Origin: Saccharothrix syringae
Lineage (GTDB): Bacteria > Actinomycetota > Actinomycetes > Mycobacteriales > Pseudonocardiaceae
DNA length: 64,000 bases
Assembly: GCF_009498035.1 (NCBI RefSeq)
Contig: NZ_CP034550.1
Location: forward strand, 9,610,001-9,674,000
Direction of reading: 5' to 3'
The translations under genes were made by a program, and so were the position numbers. The notes below the pieces were generated by a model. It was not told the origin of the DNA. It worked only from the letters and a program-made list of their open reading frames with translations, and made no database searches. Positions 1 through 9,652 of this stretch are shown piece by piece; position 1 is the first letter of the stretch, and every line of letters starts with the position of its first letter.

Positions 1-256
1 CGGTGGCGGCGGGCACCTCGACGTTGTCCAGGCCCACGCCCGCGCGGGCGACGACCTTGAGCCGGGTGCTCGCCTTGAAGACCTCGGCGTCCACCTTGGT
101 GGCGGAGCGGACCAGCAGGGCGTCGGCGTCGGCGACGGCTTCGAGCAGCGCGGGACGGTCGGTGCCGTCGACGTGGCGCACCTCGATGTCTTCGCCGAAG
201 ACGTCGAGAACGGACGGTGCGAGCTTCTCGGCGATCAGGACAACGGGCTTGGTCAC
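1..256 (-). CDS. serA: D-3-phosphoglycerate dehydrogenase, N-terminal part (runs off the window)
   Basis: The first 85 residues of SerA, the NAD-dependent enzyme that oxidises 3-phosphoglycerate at the start of serine synthesis. The GTG at 256 begins VTKPVVLIAEKLAPSVLD, the family's usual N-terminus. Residues 48-55 (LVRSATKV) form the substrate-side loop, and ARAGVGLDNV at 70-79 leads into the Rossmann domain. The catalytic Arg, Glu and His and any C-terminal ACT domain lie outside the window. Its position beside ilvC matches the mycobacterial order. No ribosome binding site stands out, and the gene is separated from its upstream neighbour by an inverted-repeat array. Confidence 0.93.
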   Translation of the reverse strand, partial: MTKPVVLIAEKLAPSVLDVFGEDIEVRHVDGTDRPALLEAVADADALLVRSATKVDAEVFKASTRLKVVARAGVGLDNVEVPAAT

Positions 257-447
257 GGACGTCGCTCCCAGCGGTCTGGTCGGGTGGGGAGCGCGGGGCC
301 GTCGTTGCAGGTCGTCACCCGCGCCGGCCGGCCACGGCAATGTGTCCGGGTTGTTAACGAGCATAGCCGGCTCCCGCCCCGGCAAGAACGGCGGGTGCCC
401 CGTTTCACCTGCTGGAACGCGGTACGCGCGTCCCATTCGGACCCCTC
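257..447. other. serA upstream region, no gene seen
   Basis: Non-coding stretch between the serA start and the repeat array. It should hold the serA promoter, with a TA-richer patch around 350-365 on a very GC-rich background. I could not define -35/-10 boxes with confidence. Confidence 0.4.
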
Positions 448-655
448 ACCCCCGAGGTGGCCGAACGCAGAACTCGGGGGTCCTGAACGCATGACACGCG
501 AGACCTGAACGCATGACACGCGGGGTCTGAACGCATGACACGCCCGAAAAGCACTTTTTCACCGGCGAGTCATGCGCTCAAGACCCGCGAGTCATGCGCT
601 CGGGACCGGCGTGTCATGCGCTTGGGACCGGTGAGTTGTGCGTTCGGTGTGCGGG
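448..655. repeat. Inverted-repeat array A (CATGACACGCG family)
   Basis: Three direct copies of CTGAACGCATGACACGCG lie at 483-500, 505-522 and 527-543. They are followed by three inverted copies of the same unit (GCGAGTCATGCGCTC type, near 565, 587 and 609) and a more diverged fourth near 631. The centre at about 546-560 is AAAA-GCAC-TTTT. The whole block can fold into one long cruciform and lies immediately downstream of the DUF397 gene. A role as bidirectional terminator or mRNA 3' structure is inferred. Related arrays lie near 30.9 and 44.4 kb. Confidence 0.75.
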
Positions 656-931
656 TCAGTCGTTCCAGGGTTCGTCGAACTCGCCGTCCTTCACGCCGAG
701 GATGAACGCCTCCCACTCGGCGGGGGTGAAGACGAGGACGGGGCCCTCGGGGTGCGCGGAGTTGCGCATCGCGGTGTAGGTGACGCCGTCGGTGTGCTCG
801 ACGAACGCGATCTCGACGTGCTCCTCTTCCTCTTCCGCGCCTTCGTCGTTGCGGATCCACTCGGCGGTCGAGAGGTCGAGGTTGCCCCGGACGTGGGCCT
901 TGTCGTCGTATATGGGCGCGCTGTCGGTCAT
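656..931 (-). CDS. DUF397 domain protein
   Basis: A 91-residue acidic protein matching the actinobacterial DUF397 family. Residues 22-29 (TAEWIRND) hold the conserved Trp, followed by an acidic run (EEEEE), HVEIAFV, and a C-terminal block SAHPEGPVLVFTPAEWEAFI typical of the family. DUF397 genes usually sit beside an XRE-type helix-turn-helix gene in paired regulatory modules. No such partner is adjacent here, so this is a solitary copy. Start ATG at 931; the gene lies 68 bp downstream of the ilvC stop on the same strand, so read-through is possible. Molecular function is unknown. Confidence 0.8.
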   Translation of the reverse strand: MTDSAPIYDDKAHVRGNLDLSTAEWIRNDEGAEEEEEHVEIAFVEHTDGVTYTAMRNSAHPEGPVLVFTPAEWEAFILGVKDGEFDEPWND

Positions 932-999
932 GCCGCTTAGGTATACCGGAGCCCGCGGTGTCCGGGAACACCGCGGGCCGCCGGGCAAAACCGCAGGTG

Positions 1000-2552
<1,553 letters not shown>

Positions 2553-2603
2553 CAGTCCTAGACGTCGTCTTCGTCGTTGCGGTCCCCACCCGGCAGGCGG
2601 GCG

Positions 2604-4445
2604 CTACACATCGTCTTCGTCGAACAGCGGGCGGATGCCGCGGGCGGCCATGATCTCGCTGTTGCCGGTGCCGGCCGCGACCATGGGCCACACCTGGGCG
2701 TCCTTGCCGACCACGAAGTCGATGACGACCGGCCGGTCGTTGATCTCCATGGCCTGCTGGATGACCGCGTCGACCTCCTCCTTCGACTCGGCCCGCAGCC
2801 CGGCGCAGCCCATCGCCTCGGCCAGCATCTTGAAGTCGGGGATGCGGTGCTTGTGCGTGCCCAGGTCGGTGTTGGAGTAGCGCTCGCCGTAGAACAGGGT
2901 CTGCCACTGGCGGACCATGCCCAGGTTGCCGTTGTTGATCACGGCGACCTTGATCGGCAGGCCCTCGATGGCGCAGGTGGCCAGCTCCTGGTTGGTCATC
3001 TGGAAGCAGCCGTCGCCGTCGATGGCCCACACCTGGACGTCGGGCACGCCCGCCTTGGCGCCCATCGCGGCGGGCACCGCGAAGCCCATCGTGCCCAGGC
3101 CGCCGGAGTTGATCCAGGTGCGCGGCGACTCGTACTTGACGAACTGCGCGGCCCACATCTGGTGCTGGCCGACGCCCGCGGTGAACAGCGTGTCGGCCGG
3201 GGTCAGCGCGCCGATCCGCTCGATCACGTACTGCGGGGACAGCGTGCCGTCCTCGGGCCAGTCGTAGCCCAGCGGGAACGTCTCGCGCCACGAGTTCAGC
3301 TGGTCCCACCACGGGGTGAGGTCGACCACGCGCGCGGCGTTCTCCTGCTCGGCGCGGACGGCCTCGACCAGCTCGCTGATGATGTCCTTGCAGTCGCCGA
3401 CGATCGGCACGTCCGCGCGGCGGTTCTTGGAGATCTCGGCCGGGTCGATGTCGGCGTGCACGACCTGCGCGTCCGGCGCGAACGTGGACAGCTGCCCGGT
3501 GACCCGGTCGTCGAACCGGGCGCCCAGCGCCACCAGCAGGTCGGCCTTCTGCATCGCGGCGACCGCGGCGACCGTGCCGTGCATGCCGGGCATGCCCAGG
3601 TGCTGGGGGTGGGAGTCGGGGAACGCGCCGCGCGCCATCAGCGTGGTGACCACCGGGATGCCGGTGCTCTCGGCCAGCTCGCGCAGCTCCGCGGACGCCC
3701 CGGCCTTGATCACGCCGCCGCCGACGTAGAGGACGGGCCGGCGCGCCGCGGCGATCAGCTTCGCGGCCTCGCGCACCTGCTTGCCGTGCGGGCGGGTCGT
3801 CGGCCGGTAGCCGGGCAGGCGCAGCTCCGGCGGCCAGGAGAACGAGGTCATCTCCTGGAGCACGTCCTTGGGGATGTCCACCAGGACGGGGCCGGGCCGG
3901 CCGGTGGCCGCCAGGTGGAACGCCTCGGCCACCGCGCGCGGGATGTCCGCGGCGTCGGTGACCAGGAAGTTGTGCTTGGTGATCGGCATGGTGATGCCGC
4001 AGATGTCGGCTTCCTGGAACGCGTCGGTGCCGATCAGCGGGCGGGACTGCTGCCCGGTGATGGCGACCACCGGGACGGAGTCCATGTTGGCGTCCGCGAG
4101 CGGGGTGACCAGGTTCGTCGCGCCGGGGCCGGAGGTGGCCATGCACACGCCGACCTTGCCGGTGGCCTGGGCGTAGCCGGTGGCCGCGTGGCCGGCGCCC
4201 TGCTCGTGGCGGACCAGCACGTGGCGGACCTTGGTGGAGTCCAGCAGGGGGTCGTAAGCAGGCAGGATGGTGCCGCCGGGGATGCCGAAGACCACCTCGC
4301 AGCCCACCGCTTCGAGGGAGCGGACGAGCGACTGGGCACCGGTCACGCGGATCGGGGCGCCAGTCGGCGGGGCCGGTTTCGGCCGGGGTCCAGGGCGGGG
4401 CGACGGCGGCTCGCCGGGAGCCGGTCGCGAGGTTGCGCTGGTCAT
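2604..4445 (-). CDS. ilvB: Acetolactate synthase large (catalytic) subunit
   Basis: The thiamine-diphosphate and FAD-dependent enzyme that condenses two pyruvates, or pyruvate with 2-oxobutyrate. [11 protein letters not shown] carries the catalytic Glu, [15 protein letters not shown] and the central FAD region ([10 protein letters not shown]) follow, and the ThDP motif [10 protein letters not shown]...INNGNLGMV lies near the C-terminus. I chose the ATG at 4445 (MTSATSRP) because GAGGCAG precedes it. An upstream in-frame start at 4502 would place the N-terminus inside the attenuator terminator. A Pro-rich N-terminal tail of about 30 residues precedes the conserved part, as in other actinobacteria. 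About 613 residues. Confidence 0.96.
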   Translation of the reverse strand: MTSATSRPAPGEPPSPRPGPRPKPAPPTGAPIRVTGAQSLVRSLEAVGCEVVFGIPGGTILPAYDPLLDSTKVRHVLVRHEQGAGHAATGYAQATGKVGVCMATSGPGATNLVTPLADANMDSVPVVAITGQQSRPLIGTDAFQEADICGITMPITKHNFLVTDAADIPRAVAEAFHLAATGRPGPVLVDIPKDVLQEMTSFSWPPELRLPGYRPTTRPHGKQVREAAKLIAAARRPVLYVGGGVIKAGASAELRELAESTGIPVVTTLMARGAFPDSHPQHLGMPGMHGTVAAVAAMQKADLLVALGARFDDRVTGQLSTFAPDAQVVHADIDPAEISKNRRADVPIVGDCKDIISELVEAVRAEQENAARVVDLTPWWDQLNSWRETFPLGYDWPEDGTLSPQYVIERIGALTPADTLFTAGVGQHQMWAAQFVKYESPRTWINSGGLGTMGFAVPAAMGAKAGVPDVQVWAIDGDGCFQMTNQELATCAIEGLPIKVAVINNGNLGMVRQWQTLFYGERYSNTDLGTHKHRIPDFKMLAEAMGCAGLRAESKEEVDAVIQQAMEINDRPVVIDFVVGKDAQVWPMVAAGTGNSEIMAARGIRPLFDEDDV

Positions 4446-4485
4446 CTTCTGCCTCGTCGGTAAGGGGGGTGCACGGTCCGGGCAC

Positions 4486-4524
4486 GAAAAAACCCTCGCC
4501 AACCCGGACGGGTAGGACGAGGGT
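4486..4524 (-). terminator. ilvB attenuator terminator
   Basis: On the minus strand ACCCTCG (4524-4518) pairs with CGAGGGT (4498-4492). An inner ACCCG/CGGGT stem extends the pairing, and six U residues follow (4492-4487). This is a canonical Rho-independent terminator between the leader peptide and ilvB. A second pair of complementary arms, GCGCGTCGACGC and GCGTCGACGCGC at about 4526-4566, overlaps the leader's end and can form the competing upstream hairpin. Confidence 0.88.
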
Positions 4525-4550
4525 CGCGCGTCGACGCAAGCTCGAGCTGC

Positions 4551-4598
4551 CTAGGCGTCGACGCGCCTGGGAAGTACGAGAACGAGGTTGCGCTGCAT
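4551..4598 (-). CDS. ilvB leader peptide (attenuation)
   Basis: A 15-codon open frame reading MQRNLVLVLPRRVDA then TAG. It has three Leu and three Val codons in a row-like cluster (LVLVL), just upstream of a Rho-independent terminator and 105 bp before the ilvB start. This is the arrangement of transcription-attenuation leaders for branched-chain amino-acid operons, known in actinobacteria. When charged Leu/Val tRNAs are scarce the ribosome should stall in the LVLVL codons and favour read-through into ilvBNC. The sequence shows the peptide and hairpins; the regulatory behaviour is inferred. Confidence 0.87.
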   Translation of the reverse strand: MQRNLVLVLPRRVDA

Positions 4599-4763
4599 GC
4601 CGGTGACGTTAACCGTCAAGGGCGGGAAGCGTCAACTGTGCGGGACGGCACTCCCGGATCGTGGAAGCCGGTCGGGCGCGCGACCACCTCCGGACGGGGT
4701 GGCCGCGGGCCGCCGGACGGGGTCGCGACCGGCCCCCGGACGGCGGGTGCGACCATTCGGGAC

Positions 4764-5201
4764 GTGCCGAGAGCCGTGTTCCGCATCCCCACTCCAGCCC
4801 TGCTCGCCGCCGGCCTGACCGCCATCTGCGTGACGCCCGTGGCGTGGGCCGCGCCCGGCCTGCAGGCCCTCTACCTGCTCCCCCTGGGGTTCGCGGTGTG
4901 GGTGGTGCGCAACCGGACCACGGTGGACGGTGAGCGGCTGGTGGCGCGGAGCACGTTCGGCACGCGCGCGGTGCCGTGGGCCGAGGTGAAGGCGATCAAG
5001 GTTGACCCGAAGGGGTGGTTGTCGGCGGTGCTCGGGGACGACTCCCTCGTCCGGCTGCCCGCCGTCCGGGCCGGTCACCTGCCGACGTTGGCGGCGGTCA
5101 GCGGCGGTCGGGTGCCCGACCCGAGCGCGCCCGCCGAGGAGGGCGCGGCCGACGCGCCTGACCCGGACGCAACGCCGCCGCCCGTAGAGTCCGGGGAGTG
5201 A
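4764..5201 (+). CDS. PH-domain membrane protein (CFP-6 family)
   Basis: About 145 residues. Starting from GTG 4764 the protein begins VPRAVFRIPTPALLAAG. Two hydrophobic segments (roughly residues 9-25 and 30-47) are followed by a compact bacterial PH-like domain: TTVDGERLVARSTFGTRAVPW, then EVKAIKVDPKGWLSAVLGDD. An acidic Pro/Asp tail ends the protein. Position and architecture match M. tuberculosis Rv3004 (cfp6), which is likewise divergent from ilvB. The function of the family is not established. A further-upstream start at 4638 is in frame, but its added residues are non-conserved and would overlap the ilvB promoter region. Its TGA overlaps the start of the next gene. Confidence 0.82.
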   Translation: MPRAVFRIPTPALLAAGLTAICVTPVAWAAPGLQALYLLPLGFAVWVVRNRTTVDGERLVARSTFGTRAVPWAEVKAIKVDPKGWLSAVLGDDSLVRLPAVRAGHLPTLAAVSGGRVPDPSAPAEEGAADAPDPDATPPPVESGE

Positions 5202-5644
5202 GTTCGAACACCACCCGGGCACCGGGCTGGGTGCCGTTGACCAGCCTCGTGCTGTCCCTGGCCGGCCTGGCCGTCTCGACCTACCTCACCGTCACCCACT
5301 TCCGGCGCGGCGCGCTGCTGTGCGCCGAGGGCGAGGTGATCGACTGCGGCACCGTCACCACCAGCGAGCAGTCCGAGCTGCTGGGCATCCCGGTCGCGGT
5401 GCTGGGGCTGGCGTTCTTCGCGTTCCTCGTGGTGGCGACCCTGCCGTTCGCGTGGCGGGTCGAGGCGCTGCACTGGGCGCGGCTGGCCGCGGCCGGCGTG
5501 GGCGTGCTGTTCGTGGTCTACCTCGTCGCGGCCGAGTTCCTGCTGATCGGGAAGGTGTGCCTGTGGTGCACCGCCGTGCACGTCATCACACTGGCCCTCG
5601 CGGGCGTGCTGGTCACCGGCGCCCTGCGGCGGAGTAGCCTCTAA
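5198..5644 (+). CDS. Vitamin K epoxide reductase (VKOR) family protein
   Basis: A 148-residue integral membrane thiol oxidoreductase that reoxidises DsbA-like partners with a quinone. It has four or five hydrophobic helices. Cys42 and Cys50 form the loop pair ([12 protein letters not shown]), followed by a Thr/Ser cluster (TVTTSEQSE), and the active CxxC is CLWC at 121-124. Length is that of the minimal VKOR domain with no fused thioredoxin domain, so a separate periplasmic partner is required; none is in this window. The start GTG overlaps the preceding TGA (GTGA), indicating translational coupling to the PH protein. Confidence 0.88.
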   Translation: MSSNTTRAPGWVPLTSLVLSLAGLAVSTYLTVTHFRRGALLCAEGEVIDCGTVTTSEQSELLGIPVAVLGLAFFAFLVVATLPFAWRVEALHWARLAAAGVGVLFVVYLVAAEFLLIGKVCLWCTAVHVITLALAGVLVTGALRRSSL

Positions 5645-5727
5645 GGCACCGCTGCCACCTCTCGCGCGCCCACCCCCGCGCGCCGCTCGCGAACAGCCTT
5701 CTTCACGCAGACTTCCCTGGAGGAGCC

Positions 5728-7572
5728 GTGCCACCGCTCCGTTCCCGCACCACGACCCACGGCCGCAACGCCGCGGGTGCCCGCGCGCTGTGGCGCGCGA
5801 CCGGCATGACCGACTCGGACTTCGGCAAGCCCATCGTGGCCATCGCCAACTCCTACACCCAGTTCGTGCCGGGTCACGTGCACCTGCGCGACCTCGGGGA
5901 CATCGTGGCCGAGGCGGTGCGCGAGGCGGGCGGCGTGCCGCGCGAGTTCCACACCATCGCGGTCGACGACGGCATCGCCATGGGGCACGGCGGCATGCTC
6001 TACTCGCTGCCCTCTCGCGAGATCATCGCCGACTCGGTCGAGTACATGGTCAACGCGCACCAGGCCGACGCGATCGTGTGCATCTCCAACTGCGACAAGA
6101 TCACCCCGGGCATGCTCAACGCCGCGATGCGGCTCAACATCCCGGTCGTGTTCGTCTCCGGCGGGCCGATGGAGGCGGGCAAGGCGGTCGTGGTGGACGG
6201 CGTGGCCGTCGCGCCGACCGACCTGATCACCGCGATCGCCGCGTCGGCCTCGCCGGACGTGGACGAGGCCGGCCTGGCCGAGGTGGAGCGGTCGGCGTGC
6301 CCGACCTGCGGTTCGTGCTCGGGCATGTTCACCGCGAACTCGATGAACTGCCTCACCGAGGCGCTGGGCCTGGCGCTGCCGGGCAACGGCTCGACGCTGG
6401 CCACGCACGCCGCCCGCCGGGAGCTGTTCGCCGAGGCCGGCCGCACCGTGGTGGAGCTGTGCCGGCGCTACTACGAGCAGGACGACGAGTCGGTGCTGCC
6501 GCGCTCGATCGCCAACCGCGCGGCGTTCGAGAACGCCATGGCGCTGGACATGGCGATGGGCGGCTCCACCAACACCGTGCTGCACATCCTCGCCGCCGCG
6601 CAGGAGGGCGAGGTCGACTTCACCCTGGCCGACATCGACGCGCTGAGCCGGCGGGTGCCGTGCCTGTCGAAGGTGTCGCCGAACTCGGACTACCACATGG
6701 AGGACGTCCACCGGGCCGGCGGCATCCCGGCCCTGCTGGGCGAGCTGTGGCGGGGCGGCCTGCTCAACGAGGACGTGCGCACCGTGCACAGCCCGGACCT
6801 GGCGTCGTGGCTGTCGAAGTGGGACGTCCGCGCCGCCGACCCGGCGCCCGAGGCGGTCGAGCTGTTCCACGCCGCGCCCGGCGGCGTGCGCACCACGAAG
6901 GCGTTCTCCACGGAGAACCGCTGGTCCAGGCTGGACACGGACGCGGCGTCCGGGTGCATCCGGGACGTCGAGCACGCCTACACCCGGGACGGCGGCCTGG
7001 CCGTGCTGCGCGGCAACCTGGCCGAGCGCGGCGCGATCATCAAGGCCGCGGGCGTCGACGAGGACCTGTGGCGGTTCGAGGGCCCGGCCCGCGTGGTCGA
7101 GTCCCAGGAGGAGGCCGTCTCGGTCATCCTCACGAAGCAGATCCAGCCGGGTGACGTGCTCGTGGTCCGCTACGAGGGCCCCGCGGGCGGGCCTGGCATG
7201 CAGGAGATGCTGCACCCGACCGCGTTCCTCAAGGGCGCCGGCCTGGGCAAGAAGTGCGCCCTGATCACCGACGGCCGGTTCTCCGGCGGCACGTCCGGCC
7301 TGTCCATCGGGCACGTCTCGCCGGAGGCGGCGGGCGGCGGCGTGATCGGCCTGGTCGAGGACGGCGACCGCATCCTGATCGACGTGCACGAGCGGCGGCT
7401 GGAGCTGCTGGTCGACGACGCCGTGCTGGCCGAGCGGCGGGCCAAGATGGACGCCTCGGAGCGGCCGTGGCAGCCGGTCGACCGGGTGCGGCCGGTGACC
7501 GCGGCGCTGCGCGCGTACGCCCGGATGGCCACCGACGCCTCCATGGGCGCGGTGCGCGACGTGAACAAGTAG
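5728..7572 (+). CDS. ilvD: Dihydroxy-acid dehydratase
   Basis: The 614-residue iron-sulfur enzyme that dehydrates 2,3-dihydroxy-isovalerate or -methylvalerate, the third common step of the pathway. The cluster cysteines lie in [10 protein letters not shown] (Cys about 122) and [18 protein letters not shown] (from about 191). The C-terminal [21 protein letters not shown] block is the family signature. Start GTG at 5728, preceded by GGAGGAG at a good distance. It follows the VKOR gene by 83 bp on the same strand and completes the pathway segment begun by ilvBNC, but in a separate transcription unit. A strong terminator follows. Confidence 0.97.
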   Translation: MPPLRSRTTTHGRNAAGARALWRATGMTDSDFGKPIVAIANSYTQFVPGHVHLRDLGDIVAEAVREAGGVPREFHTIAVDDGIAMGHGGMLYSLPSREIIADSVEYMVNAHQADAIVCISNCDKITPGMLNAAMRLNIPVVFVSGGPMEAGKAVVVDGVAVAPTDLITAIAASASPDVDEAGLAEVERSACPTCGSCSGMFTANSMNCLTEALGLALPGNGSTLATHAARRELFAEAGRTVVELCRRYYEQDDESVLPRSIANRAAFENAMALDMAMGGSTNTVLHILAAAQEGEVDFTLADIDALSRRVPCLSKVSPNSDYHMEDVHRAGGIPALLGELWRGGLLNEDVRTVHSPDLASWLSKWDVRAADPAPEAVELFHAAPGGVRTTKAFSTENRWSRLDTDAASGCIRDVEHAYTRDGGLAVLRGNLAERGAIIKAAGVDEDLWRFEGPARVVESQEEAVSVILTKQIQPGDVLVVRYEGPAGGPGMQEMLHPTAFLKGAGLGKKCALITDGRFSGGTSGLSIGHVSPEAAGGGVIGLVEDGDRILIDVHERRLELLVDDAVLAERRAKMDASERPWQPVDRVRPVTAALRAYARMATDASMGAVRDVNK

Positions 7573-7592
7573 GGGCTCGCTCGACGAGGGGG

Positions 7593-7629
7593 GCCGGCCG
7601 GTGTCCGCACCGGCCGGCTTTCTTCTTCT
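7593..7629 (+). terminator. Rho-independent terminator of ilvD
   Basis: Perfect 11-bp stem GCCGGCCGGTG (7593-7603) and CACCGGCCGGC (7608-7618) with a TCCG tetraloop, followed by TTTCTTCTTCT. It lies 21 bp after the ilvD stop. Confidence 0.9.
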
Positions 7630-7652
7630 GCCGACCGCTTCAGCCGGCCTCT

Positions 7653-7898
7653 TCAGCCGACCGCCAGGGCCGCACCCACGGCCGCGGCGAACACCAGCCA
7701 GCTCGCGGCGGCGCCGGTCAGCGGGTCGCGGTCGCGCCGGGCGAGCAGGCCGCCCACGACCAGGGCGGCCAGCAGGCCCAGGGGCGGCAGCAGCGACTGG
7801 GCGGTCGGCCGGAACGGGAACGCGACCAGGTAGACGACCGGGATGCCGACCACGAGCAGCGCGAGCTGCGCCGCCGCCGCGACCACGCGCCGGTTCAC
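7653..7898 (-). CDS. Small three-helix membrane protein
   Basis: An 81-residue protein starting VNRRVVAAAAQLALLVVGIP from GTG 7898, with GGGGCGGGCGGC just upstream. Three hydrophobic segments are visible (about residues 5-27, 36-52 and 62-80), separated by PFRPTAQS and ARRDRDPLTG. It begins 27 bp after the DoxX stop on the same strand, so the two are probably cotranscribed. A slightly longer start at GTG 7919 is also possible. I do not recognise a family. It may support the DoxX protein, but nothing in the sequence shows this. Confidence 0.65.
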   Translation of the reverse strand: MNRRVVAAAAQLALLVVGIPVVYLVAFPFRPTAQSLLPPLGLLAALVVGGLLARRDRDPLTGAAASWLVFAAAVGAALAVG

Positions 7899-7924
7899 GC
7901 CGCCCGCCCCGGTGCCCACCCGGG

Positions 7925-8635
7925 TCAGCGGAACACGTAGAGCGTCGCCGTGGTGGCGCCCGCCGCCAGCAGCAGGCACAGGAAGCCCGCCATCAGCGGG
8001 TGGCGGAACCAGCTCCGGTTGTAGTCCAGCGACGCCCGGCCCGGTCCGGCGAACAGCAGCCCGAGCGCCATCGCCCCGTACGCCACCTCCAGCTCCACGC
8101 CCTCGGGCGCGAAGAACCCGCCCCGGTACTTGAGCGCGACGACGTTCGCCATCACGCCCAGCACCCCGGCCGCCGCCAGCGGCGTGAACAGGCCCAGGAC
8201 CAGCAGGCCGCCACCGGCCAGCTCGGTGACCCCGGTGACCCACGCCAGGATGCGCGCCTCCCGGAACCCGGCCGCCTGGAGGTACCGCTCGAACCCGTCG
8301 ATGCCAGGCCCGCCGAGCAGGCCGAACACCTTCTGGAGGCCGTGCACGACGAACGCGCCGCCCAGCGCCAGGCGCAGCGCGAACAGCCCGAGGTCGGCGC
8401 TGCCGGTCCACCCGAACGGCCTGCGCTCGTCCTCGTCGTCGTAGCGCGCGGGCTCCCCGACCTCCGCGACCGGCGTGAACCCGGTCGTGTCGAAGGTCTG
8501 GGAGTCCCGGTCGAAGGCGCTCCGCCCGTACGACCGGGTGGTGCCGTCGTCGAAGTGGTGCGCTCCCCCGGCCGGGTAGGACCCTTCGTCGGAGTAGCCG
8601 CCCGAAGCACCGGAGCGGTCGTCGTGAGTAGCCAC
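7925..8635 (-). CDS. DoxX family membrane protein
   Basis: A 236-residue protein. The first ~100 residues are polar and acidic (VATHDDRSGASGGYSDEG, then GEPARYDDEDERRP). A DoxX domain with four helices follows: LGLFALRLALGGAFVVHGLQ, GVTELAGGGLLVLGLF, LGVMANVVALK and the C-terminal helix. In M. tuberculosis the gene at this position (Rv3005c) is DoxX, part of a membrane complex with superoxide dismutase and a thiosulfate sulfurtransferase. I therefore infer a redox-homeostasis role. The start is GTG 8635. A longer frame reaches 8698, but the added residues look non-coding. The small three-helix gene follows. Confidence 0.85.
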   Translation of the reverse strand: MATHDDRSGASGGYSDEGSYPAGGAHHFDDGTTRSYGRSAFDRDSQTFDTTGFTPVAEVGEPARYDDEDERRPFGWTGSADLGLFALRLALGGAFVVHGLQKVFGLLGGPGIDGFERYLQAAGFREARILAWVTGVTELAGGGLLVLGLFTPLAAAGVLGVMANVVALKYRGGFFAPEGVELEVAYGAMALGLLFAGPGRASLDYNRSWFRHPLMAGFLCLLLAAGATTATLYVFR

Positions 8636-8707
8636 GCACCCGCACGTTAGGAGGTTCGGCCGACCACCGCGAGCGTCCGTTCCGCAGCGCGGTTGCACCC
8701 GAACGGC

Positions 8708-9622
8708 CTAGTAATCTCCCCTGACCAGGTTGACCGGCTGCTCACCGCGGGCGAACCGCGCCACCTCGGCGGCCACGACCGCGTAGGCGCGCTCGGTGTT
8801 CCCCGTACAGGTGCCCGCCACGTGGGGGGTCAGGAACAGCCCCGGCACCGACCACAGCGGGTGGTCCGCGGGCAGCGGCTCGGGGTCGGTGACGTCCAGC
8901 GCCGCCCGCAGCCGGCCCGACCGCAGCTCCGCGACCAGCGCGTCGGTGTCCACCACGGGCCCGCGCGCGGCGTTGACCAGGATCGCGCCGTCGGGCATCC
9001 GGGCCAGGAACTTCGCGTCCACCATCCGGGTGGTCTCGGCGGTCAGCGGCACCACCACCAGCACCGCGTCGAACCCGCCGAGCAGGTCGGGCAGCTCGTC
9101 CACGCCGTGCACGCCCGGCCGCGCGGTGCGGCCCACCATGGTCGCGGTGGCGCCGAACGGCTCCAGCCGCCGCCGGAACTGCTCGCCCAGGTCGCCCGCG
9201 CCGACCACGAGCACCCGCTTGTCCTGGAGCGTGTCGGTCTTGTGGTAGTCCCAGCGGCGCTCCTGCCTGGCCCGCTCGAACACCGGGAAGTCCCGGTAGA
9301 TCGCCAGCAGCGCCCCGATCGCCCACTCCGCCGTGCTGCCGCCGTGCGCGCCGCGGCACGTCGACAGCAGCACCCCGTCGGGCACCACGCCGACGAACCG
9401 CTCCGCGCCCGCCGACATCAGCTGCACCAGCTTCAGCGCGGGCAGCTGGGCGAACACCTCGGTCGGGTCGGTGCTGTGCAGGAACTTCGGCACCAGGACC
9501 TCGGCGTGCGCGGCCTCGGCGGGCAGCGGCGCGCCCGGCTCGTAGCGGACGGGGCGGACACCCGCCACCCCGGACAGCACGCGCACCCCCAGGTCGTCGG
9601 GGACCAGCACGGTAAGCGTCAC
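8708..9622 (-). CDS. D-isomer-specific 2-hydroxyacid dehydrogenase
   Basis: About 304 residues, an NAD(P)-dependent dehydrogenase of the D-2-hydroxyacid family. The nucleotide loop is VLVVGAGDLGEQF. Catalytic residues are in NAARGPVVDTDALVAEL (Arg), LDVTDPEPLPADHPLW (Glu) and LFLTPHVAGT (His). It lacks an ACT domain and is distinct from serA at the window start, so the substrate is unknown; glyoxylate/hydroxypyruvate or a branched 2-oxoacid are possibilities. Start GTG 9622 (VTLTVLVPDDLG). It is divergent from the alpha/beta hydrolase gene with only 30 bp between the starts, which leaves room for little more than overlapping promoters or leaderless transcripts. Confidence 0.88.
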   Translation of the reverse strand: MTLTVLVPDDLGVRVLSGVAGVRPVRYEPGAPLPAEAAHAEVLVPKFLHSTDPTEVFAQLPALKLVQLMSAGAERFVGVVPDGVLLSTCRGAHGGSTAEWAIGALLAIYRDFPVFERARQERRWDYHKTDTLQDKRVLVVGAGDLGEQFRRRLEPFGATATMVGRTARPGVHGVDELPDLLGGFDAVLVVVPLTAETTRMVDAKFLARMPDGAILVNAARGPVVDTDALVAELRSGRLRAALDVTDPEPLPADHPLWSVPGLFLTPHVAGTCTGNTERAYAVVAAEVARFARGEQPVNLVRGDY

Positions 9623-9652
9623 GGGGCGGCACGTTACGGCACACTTGCCGCC

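Noticed and set aside
448..655. Array A as a CRISPR
   Set aside because: Units face both directions and spacers are not of constant length or unique; no cas genes are near.
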